From an uncultured bacterium (GTDB lineage: Bacteria; Methylomirabilota; Methylomirabilia; Rokubacteriales; CSP1-6): 6,598 nucleotides of DNA. The translations under genes and the position numbers were made by a program. The DNA lies in contig CAMLFJ010000197.1 of NCBI GenBank assembly GCA_946479205.1, positions 1 through 6,598 of the forward strand, given 5' to 3'. The notes below the pieces were generated by a model. It saw nothing but the letters and a program-made list of their open reading frames with translations, had not been told where the DNA came from and did not search any database. Below, one piece after another: positions 1 through 6,138 of this stretch. Every line of letters starts with the position of its first letter. The first letter of the stretch is position 1.

Positions 1-380
1 GGGTCATCGTCAATACCGCGTCCATCTCCGGCCTCTTCGCCGACTTCGCCATCGGCGCCTACAACACCGCCAAGGCCGGGGTGATCAATCTCACGCGGGT
101 CGCCGCGATCGAGTACGCGGCCCGCGGCATCCGGGTCAACTGCGTCTGCCCCGGCGCGATCGACACGCCGCTCCTCCGCCCGTCGCTGGGCCTGCGCGGC
201 TTCGGAGAGACCACCACCGCGATGATCCCGATGCGCCGGCTCGGCCGGCCGGAGGAGATCGCGGGCTGCGTGATGTTCCTCGCCTCCGACCTGGCGTCCT
301 ACGTGACCGGCGCGGCGCTGGTGGCCGACGGCGGGCTCACCGTCCAGACCGGGATGCCGTCGCGGATCCCGCTGCCGTGA
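1..380 (+). CDS. SDR-family NAD(P)-dependent oxidoreductase, C-terminal part (5' truncated by window edge)
   Basis: This is the C-terminal half of a classical short-chain dehydrogenase/reductase, a soluble NAD(P)(H)-dependent enzyme that interconverts alcohols and ketones or reduces related substrates. The open frame runs from base 3 to the TGA at 378-380 and gives 125 visible residues. The catalytic Ser lies in NTASISG (codon 21-23). The YxxxK motif reads YNTAK, with Tyr at codon 60-62 and Lys at 72-74, and the 13-residue Ser-Tyr spacing is normal for the family. After it come the usual RVNCVCPGAIDTP segment, the RLGRPEEIAG helix and a C-terminal VTGAALVADGG strand. The N-terminal Rossmann glycine motif lies outside the window. 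An ATG at 81 is internal to the domain, so it is not the real start. The gene is first in a same-strand run with ald 28 nt downstream. The fold is certain; the substrate cannot be assigned. Confidence 0.95.
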   Translation, partial: VIVNTASISGLFADFAIGAYNTAKAGVINLTRVAAIEYAARGIRVNCVCPGAIDTPLLRPSLGLRGFGETTTAMIPMRRLGRPEEIAGCVMFLASDLASYVTGAALVADGGLTVQTGMPSRIPLP

Positions 381-394
381 GGCGCGGGGCCCGC

Positions 395-400
395 GGAGGA
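395..400 (+). promoter_or_regulatory. Ribosome binding site of alanine dehydrogenase
   Basis: GGAGGA lies 8 nt before the ATG at 409, a near-ideal Shine-Dalgarno match and spacing. It supports that start, which is also where family members begin. The 28-nt gap after the SDR stop contains no recognisable promoter, so readthrough from the SDR gene is likely. Confidence 0.75.
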
Positions 401-408
401 CCGGCGGC

Positions 409-1521
409 ATGATCATCGGGGTGCCGCGCGAGATCAAGTCCGGCGAGCAGCGCGTGGCGCTGACCCCGCCCGGCGCCCGCGCCCTCGTCGAGGGCAAGCA
501 CCGCGTGGTCGTCGAGCGCGGCGCCGGGCTCGGCAGCAGCATCCGCGACGAGGAGTACACGCGCGAGGGAGCGACGCTCGCGTCGGTCGAGGAGGTGTGG
601 GGCCAGACCGAGCTGATCCTCAAGGTGAAGGAGCCGCTGCCGGAAGAGTACCCGCGCATGCGCCCGGGCCAGATCCTCTTCACCTACCTGCACCTGGCCC
701 CCGCGCCCGAGCTGGCGCGGGCGCTCCAGGCCGCGGGCGTCATCGCGATCGCCTACGAGACGGTGCAGCGCCCCGATGGCACACTGCCCCTGCTCGCCCC
801 GATGAGCGAGGTGGCCGGGCGCCTGTCGGTGCAGGAGGGCGCGTTCTTCCTCACCAAGGCGCGCGGCGGCCGCGGCATCCTGCTCGCCGGCGTGCCCGGG
901 GTGCCCCCCGGCAACATCGTGGTGCTGGGCGCGGGCACGGTGGGGATCAACGCGGCGCGCATCGCGCTGGGCCTGGGCGCGGACGTCTCGATCCTCGACA
1001 TCAACCTCGACCGCCTGCGCGCGGTGGACGATCTCTTCCACGGCCGCGTCATCACCCTGGTGTCCAACAGCTTCAACATCAGCCAGGTGCTGCGCCGGGC
1101 CGACCTCCTGGTCGGGGCGGTGCTCGTCACCGGCGCCCTGGCCCCGGTGCTGGTCACCAAGGAGATGGTGGCCTCCATGAAGGAGGGTTCGGTGATCGTG
1201 GACGTGGCGGTGGACCAGGGCGGGACGGTGGAAACGATCCACCCGACCACCCTGCAGGACCCGACCTATCTCGTCTCCGGCGTCGTCCACTACGGGGTGG
1301 CCAACATGCCGGCGCTGGTGCCGCGCACGTCCACCTTCGCGCTGACCAACGCGACGCTGCCCTACGTGCTCGATCTGGCCGGCAAGGGCCTGGCCGCGGC
1401 TTTGCGGCAGAACGCGCCGCTCGCGAAGGGCGTCAACATCTGGCGCGGGCGCGTCGTGCACCCGGCGGTGGCGCAGGCCCTCGGGGAGCCGCCGACGCCG
1501 CTCGACGCGCTCCTCGGCTGA
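409..1521 (+). CDS. ald: Alanine dehydrogenase (NAD+-dependent, EC 1.4.1.1)
   Basis: The product catalyses reversible oxidative deamination of L-alanine to pyruvate and ammonium with NAD+, a cytosolic reaction used in alanine catabolism or ammonium assimilation. The 370 residues match the usual length of about 370. The N-terminus MIIGVPREIKSGEQRVALTP is the family signature. By alignment from memory with the Mycobacterium tuberculosis enzyme, Arg15 and Lys74 (in LKVKEP) should bind pyruvate, His95 (in YLHLAP) and Asp269 (in VDVAVDQGG) are the catalytic pair, and Asn299 is in VANMP. The NAD-binding Rossmann motif is GAGTVG at 174-179, with Asp197 placed to bind the adenosine ribose. All key residues are present, so the enzyme should be active. 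Transhydrogenase alpha subunits and saccharopine dehydrogenase are related, but length and motifs favour Ald. The gene lies inside a plus-strand operon, and the next start is only 2 nt after its stop. Confidence 0.97.
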   Translation: MIIGVPREIKSGEQRVALTPPGARALVEGKHRVVVERGAGLGSSIRDEEYTREGATLASVEEVWGQTELILKVKEPLPEEYPRMRPGQILFTYLHLAPAPELARALQAAGVIAIAYETVQRPDGTLPLLAPMSEVAGRLSVQEGAFFLTKARGGRGILLAGVPGVPPGNIVVLGAGTVGINAARIALGLGADVSILDINLDRLRAVDDLFHGRVITLVSNSFNISQVLRRADLLVGAVLVTGALAPVLVTKEMVASMKEGSVIVDVAVDQGGTVETIHPTTLQDPTYLVSGVVHYGVANMPALVPRTSTFALTNATLPYVLDLAGKGLAAALRQNAPLAKGVNIWRGRVVHPAVAQALGEPPTPLDALLG

Positions 1522-1523
1522 TC

Positions 1524-2180
1524 GTGGCCTCACCGCTTCACATCATCCGGGCGCGGCCCCGCCTGTTCTCCTCGGCCGCGCTCGGGCTCGTGATCGCCGG
1601 GATCCTCGCGCTGACCACGTCCTGTACTCCGGCGACCCGTGCGCTCGTCGGCTGGGACGTGGGCGTCGGGGTCTACCTGGTGCTTGCCTTCCACATGATG
1701 GCCGATTCGGACGTGAGTCGCATCCGGCGGCGCGCCGCGATGCAGGACGACGGGCAGCTCGCGATCCTGGGGATAACGATCGGGGCCGCGCTCGCCAGCC
1801 TCGGCGCGATCGTCAAGCTGGTCATGACCGACCAGAGCCAGAATGGCCTCACCCTCGCGATCATCACGATCGTGCTCTCCTGGGCCTTCATTCACACCAC
1901 CTTCTCGCTGCACTACGCCCACGAGTTCTACGGCGATTCGGACGACGGCGGAGGCGGGCTGGCCTTTCCGGGCGGCGAGGAGGCCCCGGACTACTGGGAC
2001 TTCGTGTACTTCTCCTTCGTCATCGGCATGACCTCACAGGTCTCCGACGTGGGCGTCACCACCAAGCAGATCCGCCGCACCGTGGCCATCCACGGCGTGA
2101 TAGCCTTCCTGTTCAACACCGCCCTGCTGGCCCTGACCGTGAACATCGCGGCGAGCGCGCTGACGCCGCCGAAGACCTGA
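1524..2180 (+). CDS. DUF1345 family multi-pass membrane protein
   Basis: This is a 218-residue predicted inner-membrane protein of the DUF1345 family, whose function is not established. Hydrophobic segments lie near residues 15-33, 41-60, 79-99, 109-128, 150-163 and 174-193. The conserved family signature is visible: TTFSLHYAHEFY at about 126-137, a Gly-rich acidic loop ending LAFPGGEEAPDYWDFVYFSFVIGMTSQVSDV, then an IRR basic turn and a final helix containing FLFNTALLALTVN. The frame is open much further upstream, but that part is low-complexity Arg/Gly/Ala sequence read out of frame through ald. I therefore place the start at the GTG at 1524, 2 nt after the ald TGA. It gives a sensible N-terminus and usual family length. 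No Shine-Dalgarno is visible there, so translation probably depends on ribosomes finishing ald. The gene is 16 nt upstream of the dioxygenase. Family assignment is by recognised motifs; the role is unknown. Confidence 0.88.
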   Translation: MASPLHIIRARPRLFSSAALGLVIAGILALTTSCTPATRALVGWDVGVGVYLVLAFHMMADSDVSRIRRRAAMQDDGQLAILGITIGAALASLGAIVKLVMTDQSQNGLTLAIITIVLSWAFIHTTFSLHYAHEFYGDSDDGGGGLAFPGGEEAPDYWDFVYFSFVIGMTSQVSDVGVTTKQIRRTVAIHGVIAFLFNTALLALTVNIAASALTPPKT

Positions 2181-2182
2181 GC

Positions 2183-2190
2183 AAGGAGGA
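2183..2190 (+). promoter_or_regulatory. Strong ribosome binding site of the TauD-family gene
   Basis: AAGGAGGA lies 6 nt before the ATG at 2197. It is the strongest Shine-Dalgarno in the window and sits in the 16-nt gap after the DUF1345 stop. It fixes the dioxygenase start and suggests that this gene is translated efficiently and independently of its upstream neighbours. Confidence 0.8.
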
Positions 2191-2196
2191 GCCGAC

Positions 2197-3027
2197 ATGC
2201 GAGACCTGGCCCTGACCGTCGAGAAGCTCACCCCCCACATCGGCGCGGAGGTCCTGGGCGTCGATCTGTCGCGCCCGCTCGACGAGCCCACGTTCAAGCA
2301 GGTCCACGACGCGCTCATCGAGAACCAGGTGATCTTCTTCCGCGACCAGCACATGACGCCCGATCAGCAGAAGGCCTTCGGCCGTCTCTTCGGTGAGCTG
2401 GCCGTGCATCCCGCCGCCCCCGGGCTGGTGGAGGGCCATCCCGAGATCCTGGTCATCCACGCCGACGAGAAGTCCAAGCACGTGGCGGGCGAGAACTGGC
2501 ACTCCGACGTGTCCTGCGATCCCGAGCCGCCCATGGGCAGCATCCTCTATATGCACGAGCTGCCCGCGGTCGGCGGCGACACCCTCTTCGCCAGCATGTA
2601 CGCGGCCTACGAGGCCCTCTCCGGGCCGATGAAGCGGCTGCTCGAGGGCATGACCGCGATCCACCGCGGCGAGCACGTCTACCGCGGCCGCTACGGGGTG
2701 AAGGACGAGGGCCGGACCTTCCCGGAGGCGGAGCATCCGGTGATCCGCACACACCCGGTCTCCGGCCGCCGGGCGCTCTTCGTCAACCGCACCTTCACCA
2801 CGCGCATCCCGCAGCTCAGCCGCAATGAGAGCGCCGGGGTGCTGCGCATGCTCTACGAGCACATCGAGACGCCGGAGTTCCAGTGCCGCTTCCGGTGGCG
2901 GGTCAACTCGGTGGCGTTCTGGGACAATCGCTGCGCGCAGCACCACGCGATGTGGGACTACTTCCCGCAGCGCCGCCACGGCCACCGCGTGACCGTGAAG
3001 GGGGACCGGCCGTTCTACCGGCCGTGA
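2197..3027 (+). CDS. TauD/TfdA family Fe(II)/2-oxoglutarate-dependent dioxygenase
   Basis: The product is a cytosolic non-haem iron oxygenase that couples decarboxylation of 2-oxoglutarate to succinate with hydroxylation of a small substrate. Known family substrates include taurine, alkyl sulfates and 2,4-D. The 276 residues compare with 283 for E. coli TauD. The 2-His-1-Asp iron triad is intact: His102 and Asp104 in WHSDVS, and His259 in WDNRCAQHH. Thr129 in the GGDT loop and Arg270 in YFPQRR occupy the positions that bind 2-oxoglutarate in TauD, with Arg274 a further conserved basic residue. The N-terminal LTPHIGAEVLGVDLSRPLDE and IENQVIFFRDQ segments are family hallmarks. Position last in the operon after SDR, ald and DUF1345 suggests catabolism of a small organic N or S compound. 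No sulfonate ABC transporter or sulfur-specific gene is visible, so calling it taurine dioxygenase would go too far. The family is certain; the substrate is unknown. Confidence 0.95.
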   Translation: MRDLALTVEKLTPHIGAEVLGVDLSRPLDEPTFKQVHDALIENQVIFFRDQHMTPDQQKAFGRLFGELAVHPAAPGLVEGHPEILVIHADEKSKHVAGENWHSDVSCDPEPPMGSILYMHELPAVGGDTLFASMYAAYEALSGPMKRLLEGMTAIHRGEHVYRGRYGVKDEGRTFPEAEHPVIRTHPVSGRRALFVNRTFTTRIPQLSRNESAGVLRMLYEHIETPEFQCRFRWRVNSVAFWDNRCAQHHAMWDYFPQRRHGHRVTVKGDRPFYRP

Positions 3028-3037
3028 TCCCGGTCCC
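3002..3037. terminator. Possible bidirectional hairpin between converging genes
   Basis: GGGACCGG (3002-3009) is perfectly complementary to CCGGTCCC (3030-3037), giving an 8-bp stem around a 20-nt loop. An alternative 6-bp stem pairs the two CGGCCG copies (3007-3012 and 3019-3024) around a 6-nt loop. The structure covers the end of the dioxygenase gene, its stop codon and most of the 12-nt gap to the MATE stop. It is symmetrical enough to act on both strands. Neither side has a U-tract, so intrinsic termination is uncertain, and GC-rich sequence gives such stems often. Confidence 0.3.
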
Positions 3038-3039
3038 TC

Positions 3040-4410
3040 TCACTTCCGCCGGGCCACCACCCGGAGGTAGAAGCCGAGCAGCAGCGCCCCGGCCAGGGCA
3101 AGGCCGACCGACTGCATCAGCCACATCCCGGTAACCCCGCGGGGCGGGCCCCACACCCCGCGAAAGGCGACCTGGTAGCCGCCGACGAGGCCGACGCCCC
3201 AGAGCGCGAGCGCGTAGACCACGGTGGGCGCCACCGCGCGCTTGTGGGCCCGCAGCACGAAGCCGACCGCGGTCTGCAGGGCGTCGAACAGGTGAAAGAC
3301 CGCGAGGAACGGGACCAGCGTCAAGGCCACCGCTCCCGCCGCCGCATCGCTCGTGTAGGCGCGCACGATGGGATGGCGGAGCGTCCATACCACGAGCGCG
3401 AGTGACGCCCCCGCGATCAGCGCGATCCGGATCCCGGTCGCCGCGGTGCGCCGCGCCCGCTCCGGGTCCTCCGCGCCGATCGCGTGGGCGGTGAGGGTCG
3501 AGGTGGCGACCGCGAGCGAGAGCGGCACCATGAAGCAGAGCGCGGCGAGGTTCGACACGATCTGGTGGCCGGCCATCACGCTGGTGCCGAGCCGCGCCAC
3601 CATCAGGGTGATGAAGGTGAAGGACGTGGCCTCGATCGCGTAGGACAGGCCCATCGGGATGCCGAGCTGGACCTGCTCGCGGAGGACGGACCAGCGGGGC
3701 CGCGCCTTGACGATCACGAAGCGCGCGTAGAAGGGGTCGAGGCTCGTGTAGACCCAGCCGGTCACGAACAGCGTCCAGAAGACGATGGCGGAGGCGAGCG
3801 CGCCGCCCACCGCGTCCAGCCGAGGCATCCCGAGCGCGCCGAAGACCAGGCCGTAGCTCAGGACCACCTTCAGGGCGAGCCCCGCGACCTGCATGCGCAT
3901 CACGACGTGGGGGCGAGCCACCGCGACGTTCAGCACCGAGATCACCCGGAACATCAGCGCGGCGGGCAGGGCCACCGCGAGAACCCGCAGGTAGCGCGTC
4001 ACCAGCGCCTCGACGTCGGGCGGAGCGTGGATCCACCCGAGCCACAGCTCGGGGAACGCGAGGAAGAGCCCACCCGCGACGGCGAGCAGCAGGGCCAGCC
4101 ACAACCCCTGCACGTAGCTCACGCCGATTGCGGTGTGCCGCAGCCCGCCGTGATGCTGCCCGATGATGGGGCTGAGCGCGTTGAGCACGCCCAGCAGGGT
4201 CACGAAGACGCTCGAGTACACGCCGGTCCCGAGGCCCATCGCGGCGAGGTCGGTGGCGGAGGCGTGGCCGGTGAACACGGTATCCACGACTCCGTACAGC
4301 ATGACCGCCACCTGGCCGACGTAGATCGGCCGGGCCTGGTCGAGGATGCCCCGCGCGATCGACGGCGGCGACCCCGGCCCCGGGCGCGCCGGCCGGCCGC
4401 GCCGCGTCAC
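3040..4410 (-). CDS. MATE family efflux transporter (NorM-like)
   Basis: This is a 456-residue integral inner-membrane antiporter of the multidrug and toxic compound extrusion family, which exports organic cations or metabolites in exchange for Na+ or H+. The length and roughly twelve hydrophobic segments in two homologous halves fit the family. The first-half signature reads VVDTVFTGHASATDLAAMGLG, followed by PIIGQHHGGLRHTAIGVSYVQGLWLAL. Three acidic residues known for cation coupling in Vibrio NorM appear to be kept: Asp43 in VVDTVFTG, Glu260 in YAIEATSF and Asp376 in FHLFDALQT. The start is a GTG at 4410-4408 that overlaps the TGA of the upstream CoA ligase as GTGA. No Shine-Dalgarno is visible, so coupled translation is likely. 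The first ~20 residues are Arg/Pro/Gly-rich and could be a non-conserved cytoplasmic tail. The substrate is unknown; the context suggests a link to acids or intermediates handled by the ligase, but housekeeping drug export is equally possible. Confidence 0.93.
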   Translation of the reverse strand: MTRRGRPARPGPGSPPSIARGILDQARPIYVGQVAVMLYGVVDTVFTGHASATDLAAMGLGTGVYSSVFVTLLGVLNALSPIIGQHHGGLRHTAIGVSYVQGLWLALLLAVAGGLFLAFPELWLGWIHAPPDVEALVTRYLRVLAVALPAALMFRVISVLNVAVARPHVVMRMQVAGLALKVVLSYGLVFGALGMPRLDAVGGALASAIVFWTLFVTGWVYTSLDPFYARFVIVKARPRWSVLREQVQLGIPMGLSYAIEATSFTFITLMVARLGTSVMAGHQIVSNLAALCFMVPLSLAVATSTLTAHAIGAEDPERARRTAATGIRIALIAGASLALVVWTLRHPIVRAYTSDAAAGAVALTLVPFLAVFHLFDALQTAVGFVLRAHKRAVAPTVVYALALWGVGLVGGYQVAFRGVWGPPRGVTGMWLMQSVGLALAGALLLGFYLRVVARRK

Positions 4411-6065
4411 CGGCGGACCACGTAGCCGATCGACTCGCGGTCCCAGGTGGCGGTCGTGATCCCCGCCTCGCGCAGCGGCGTCTTCTGCAGCTTGCCGGTG
4501 GGCGTCTTGGCGAGCTCACCGGTGACCACCTCCACGAAGCGCGGCACCGCGAAGTGCGGCATCCGGGGCGCGCACCAGTCGAGCAGCGCCACCGGATCGA
4601 GCGACGCGCCGGCCGCCGGCACCACGTAGGCCTTCACCTCGTCCTCGCCGCCGGCGCCCGCCACCTTGATGCCGACCACCGCCGATTCGGCCACCGCGGG
4701 GTGGGCGTTGAGCACCTGCTCGATCTCGAAGCTCGAGATGTTCTCCCCTCGCCGGCGGATGCAGTCCTTGATGCGGTCCACGTAGTGCAGCCGCCCCGCC
4801 TCGTCGAAGCGCCCGGCGTCGCCGGTGTGAAACCAGAGGTTGCGCCATGCCTCCACCGTCTTCTCCGGCATGCGGAAGTAGCCGGCCATGACGCAGCCCG
4901 GGACCCGGGGCCGCACCACGATCTCCCCGGTCTGGCCCGCGGGCAGGAGCGCGTCGGTGGCCGGATCGGCGACCGCGACGTCGAACCAGTCGGTCAGCGG
5001 GTAGCCGGCGCAGCCCGGCACGAGGGCATCACCCGGACGCGTGTACGCCACGATGTTGCACTCGGTCATGCCGAAGCCCTGCATGAAGGGCACGCCGAAT
5101 CGCTCCTCGAAGGCCGCGCCCCACTCGGGCGCGATGGGCACCGCCATCATCAGCCGCAGGCGGTGGTCGCGATCGCGAGCGGTCGGGGGCTGGCGGAAGA
5201 TGAACTCGGGAATGACTCCGAGCCCGTTCGTGATCGTGGCCTCGGCCGCGCGCACCTCCTCCAGCCACGTCGTCGCGCGGAAGCGCTCGGTCACCACCGC
5301 CTCGGCGCCCGCGATCAGGCACCCCAGGAACTGCATGAGGAGGGCGTTGGCGTGGAACAGGGGCATGCAGACGAAGTAGCGGTCGGCCGACGTGAGCGCG
5401 GTGGCCTCGGCCAGCCCGAGACCGGCCAGGTAGCAGTGGCCGTGCGGGATGAGCACACCCTTCGACGGGCCGGTCGTGCCCGAGGTGTACATGATCATCG
5501 CCACGTCGCCGGGCTCGGGCGTCACGAGCGCCGGATCGGCCGGGGCCCGGAGCGCGCGCAGCTCGGCGAATGTGAGCCGCCGGGCCGCGCTCAGGCACGC
5601 GGGCGTCGGGGTGGCCGGGTCGCCGACGACCACCAGCGCCTCCGGGGCCACCGGTCCCGCCGCGACGTCGCGGAGGTTCGCGGCCAGGCGGTCATCGAGC
5701 ACGACGACGCGCGGCTCCGCGTTGTGGAGCTGGTGCTGGAGGAACGCGCCGCGCAGGCCGGTGTTGACCGGCACCCAGACCGCCCCGAGCTTCACGGTGG
5801 CGAAGAGCATCCCGATCGACTCGGCGCGATTGCCGATCAGGCCCAGCACGCGATCGCCGGGCCGCACCCCGAGCGCGGCCAGCGAGGCGGCCAGCTCGTC
5901 CGTCCAGGCGTCGAGCGCGCGGAAACTGAAGGCCTGGCCGTCCTCGAACCGGACGAACGGGCGCTCGCCCCGCTCGCCGGCCTGTCGGCGGATCAGGTGG
6001 ACCAGCGTCCACTCGCGCCACGGCGCCCGCGCGGAGATCATTCGGGGATCGGGACCCGTCGCCAT
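4407..6065 (-). CDS. AMP-forming acyl-CoA synthetase / AMP-dependent ligase (CaiC-like)
   Basis: This cytosolic ANL-superfamily enzyme activates a carboxylic acid with ATP to an acyl-adenylate and transfers it to coenzyme A. The 552 residues match the usual 500-560. The phosphate-binding loop YTSGTTGPSKG is at 193-203. The adenine/Glu motif GMTE is at 332-335, within MQGFGMTECN. The ATP-ribose Asp is Asp416 in WFHTGD, and the domain hinge lies at about 430-433 in VDRIKD, followed by CIRRRGENISSFEIE. The catalytic Lys of the C-terminal domain is Lys525 in TPTGKLQK. All core motifs are intact. The overall pattern resembles the crotonobetaine/carnitine-CoA ligase and general fatty-acyl-CoA ligase groups; the substrate cannot be read off. 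The ATG at 6065 has no Shine-Dalgarno but sits just downstream of a promoter-like sequence. A second ATG 8 codons in (Met9) is an alternative start. The gene follows a GYD protein by 73 nt and is translationally linked to the downstream MATE exporter. Confidence 0.95.
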   Translation of the reverse strand: MATGPDPRMISARAPWREWTLVHLIRRQAGERGERPFVRFEDGQAFSFRALDAWTDELAASLAALGVRPGDRVLGLIGNRAESIGMLFATVKLGAVWVPVNTGLRGAFLQHQLHNAEPRVVVLDDRLAANLRDVAAGPVAPEALVVVGDPATPTPACLSAARRLTFAELRALRAPADPALVTPEPGDVAMIMYTSGTTGPSKGVLIPHGHCYLAGLGLAEATALTSADRYFVCMPLFHANALLMQFLGCLIAGAEAVVTERFRATTWLEEVRAAEATITNGLGVIPEFIFRQPPTARDRDHRLRLMMAVPIAPEWGAAFEERFGVPFMQGFGMTECNIVAYTRPGDALVPGCAGYPLTDWFDVAVADPATDALLPAGQTGEIVVRPRVPGCVMAGYFRMPEKTVEAWRNLWFHTGDAGRFDEAGRLHYVDRIKDCIRRRGENISSFEIEQVLNAHPAVAESAVVGIKVAGAGGEDEVKAYVVPAAGASLDPVALLDWCAPRMPHFAVPRFVEVVTGELAKTPTGKLQKTPLREAGITTATWDRESIGYVVRR

Positions 6066-6073
6066 GCGACGGG

Positions 6074-6103
6074 AGTCTAGGTGGACCGACGGGCCTCTGT
6101 CAA
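6074..6103 (-). promoter_or_regulatory. Candidate sigma-70-type promoter of the CoA ligase gene
   Basis: On the minus strand a perfect -35 hexamer TTGACA (6103-6098) is followed after 18 nt by TAGACT (6079-6074), which matches four of six positions of TATAAT. The last -10 base is 8 nt from the A of the ligase ATG, so the predicted transcription start falls at about 6067-6065, on or just before the start codon. The absence of a Shine-Dalgarno upstream of that ATG agrees with a leaderless or near-leaderless message. Motif recognition is by eye; a single promoter match in a short gap could be chance. Confidence 0.45.
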
Positions 6104-6122
6104 AGCTGGACGCCGACCTTCA

Positions 6123-6137
6123 CGCCGGCGACCGGCG
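6123..6137 (-). terminator. Short GC hairpin directly after the GYD gene stop
   Basis: CGCCGG and CCGGCG form a perfect 6-bp stem with a 3-nt loop, starting 1 nt after the TAG of the GYD gene in transcription direction. It could slow or stop RNA polymerase, or protect the 3' end, between the GYD gene and the ligase promoter. No U-tract follows, so it is not a classical intrinsic terminator. Confidence 0.3.
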
Positions 6138-6138
6138 C

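Noticed and set aside
597..1523. Open frame extending the DUF1345 reading frame 309 codons upstream through ald
   Set aside because: The extension is Gly/Arg/Pro-rich out-of-frame ald sequence. DUF1345 homology begins only after the GTG at 1524, so this is not a fusion protein.
337..1533. Long minus-strand open frame (398 codons) opposite alanine dehydrogenase
   Set aside because: It encodes His/Arg/Asp/Gly-rich low-complexity sequence with no recognisable domain, antisense to a gene with all family motifs. High G+C removes stop codons from antisense frames.
2127..2219. Exact 14-base direct repeat CTGGCCCTGACCGT at 2127-2140 and 2206-2219, encoding LALTV in both the DUF1345 and dioxygenase genes
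   Set aside because: A rough estimate puts about one 14-base repeat expected by chance in 6.6 kb of such GC-rich coding DNA, and both copies fit their family's normal sequence. There are no other signs of duplication or recombination.
2113..2985. 290-codon minus-strand open frame opposite the TauD-family gene
   Set aside because: Composition is typical of an antisense GC shadow and there is no domain; the plus-strand gene has an intact active site and a strong ribosome site.
3005..3025. Nine-base direct repeat ACCGGCCGT (3005-3013 and 3017-3025)
   Set aside because: It lies in the last codons of the dioxygenase gene and encodes two Arg-Pro pairs. It is too short to suggest a mobile or regulatory repeat beyond the hairpin already noted.
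2197..3027. Naming the dioxygenase tauD (taurine dioxygenase)
   Set aside because: Catalytic residues are shared by the whole family and no taurine transporter or sulfur regulator is nearby, so substrate identity is not supported.
2903..4519. 538-codon minus-strand open frame overlapping the MATE gene in another frame
   Set aside because: It is an Arg/Gly/Pro-rich product without membrane segments or motifs. The in-frame MATE product has membrane segments and the conserved acidic residues.
4554..6080. 508-codon plus-strand open frame opposite the CoA ligase
   Set aside because: It gives a His/Arg/Gly/Val-rich translation with no domain, while the ligase on the other strand has every core adenylation motif. 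It is a GC-driven shadow.
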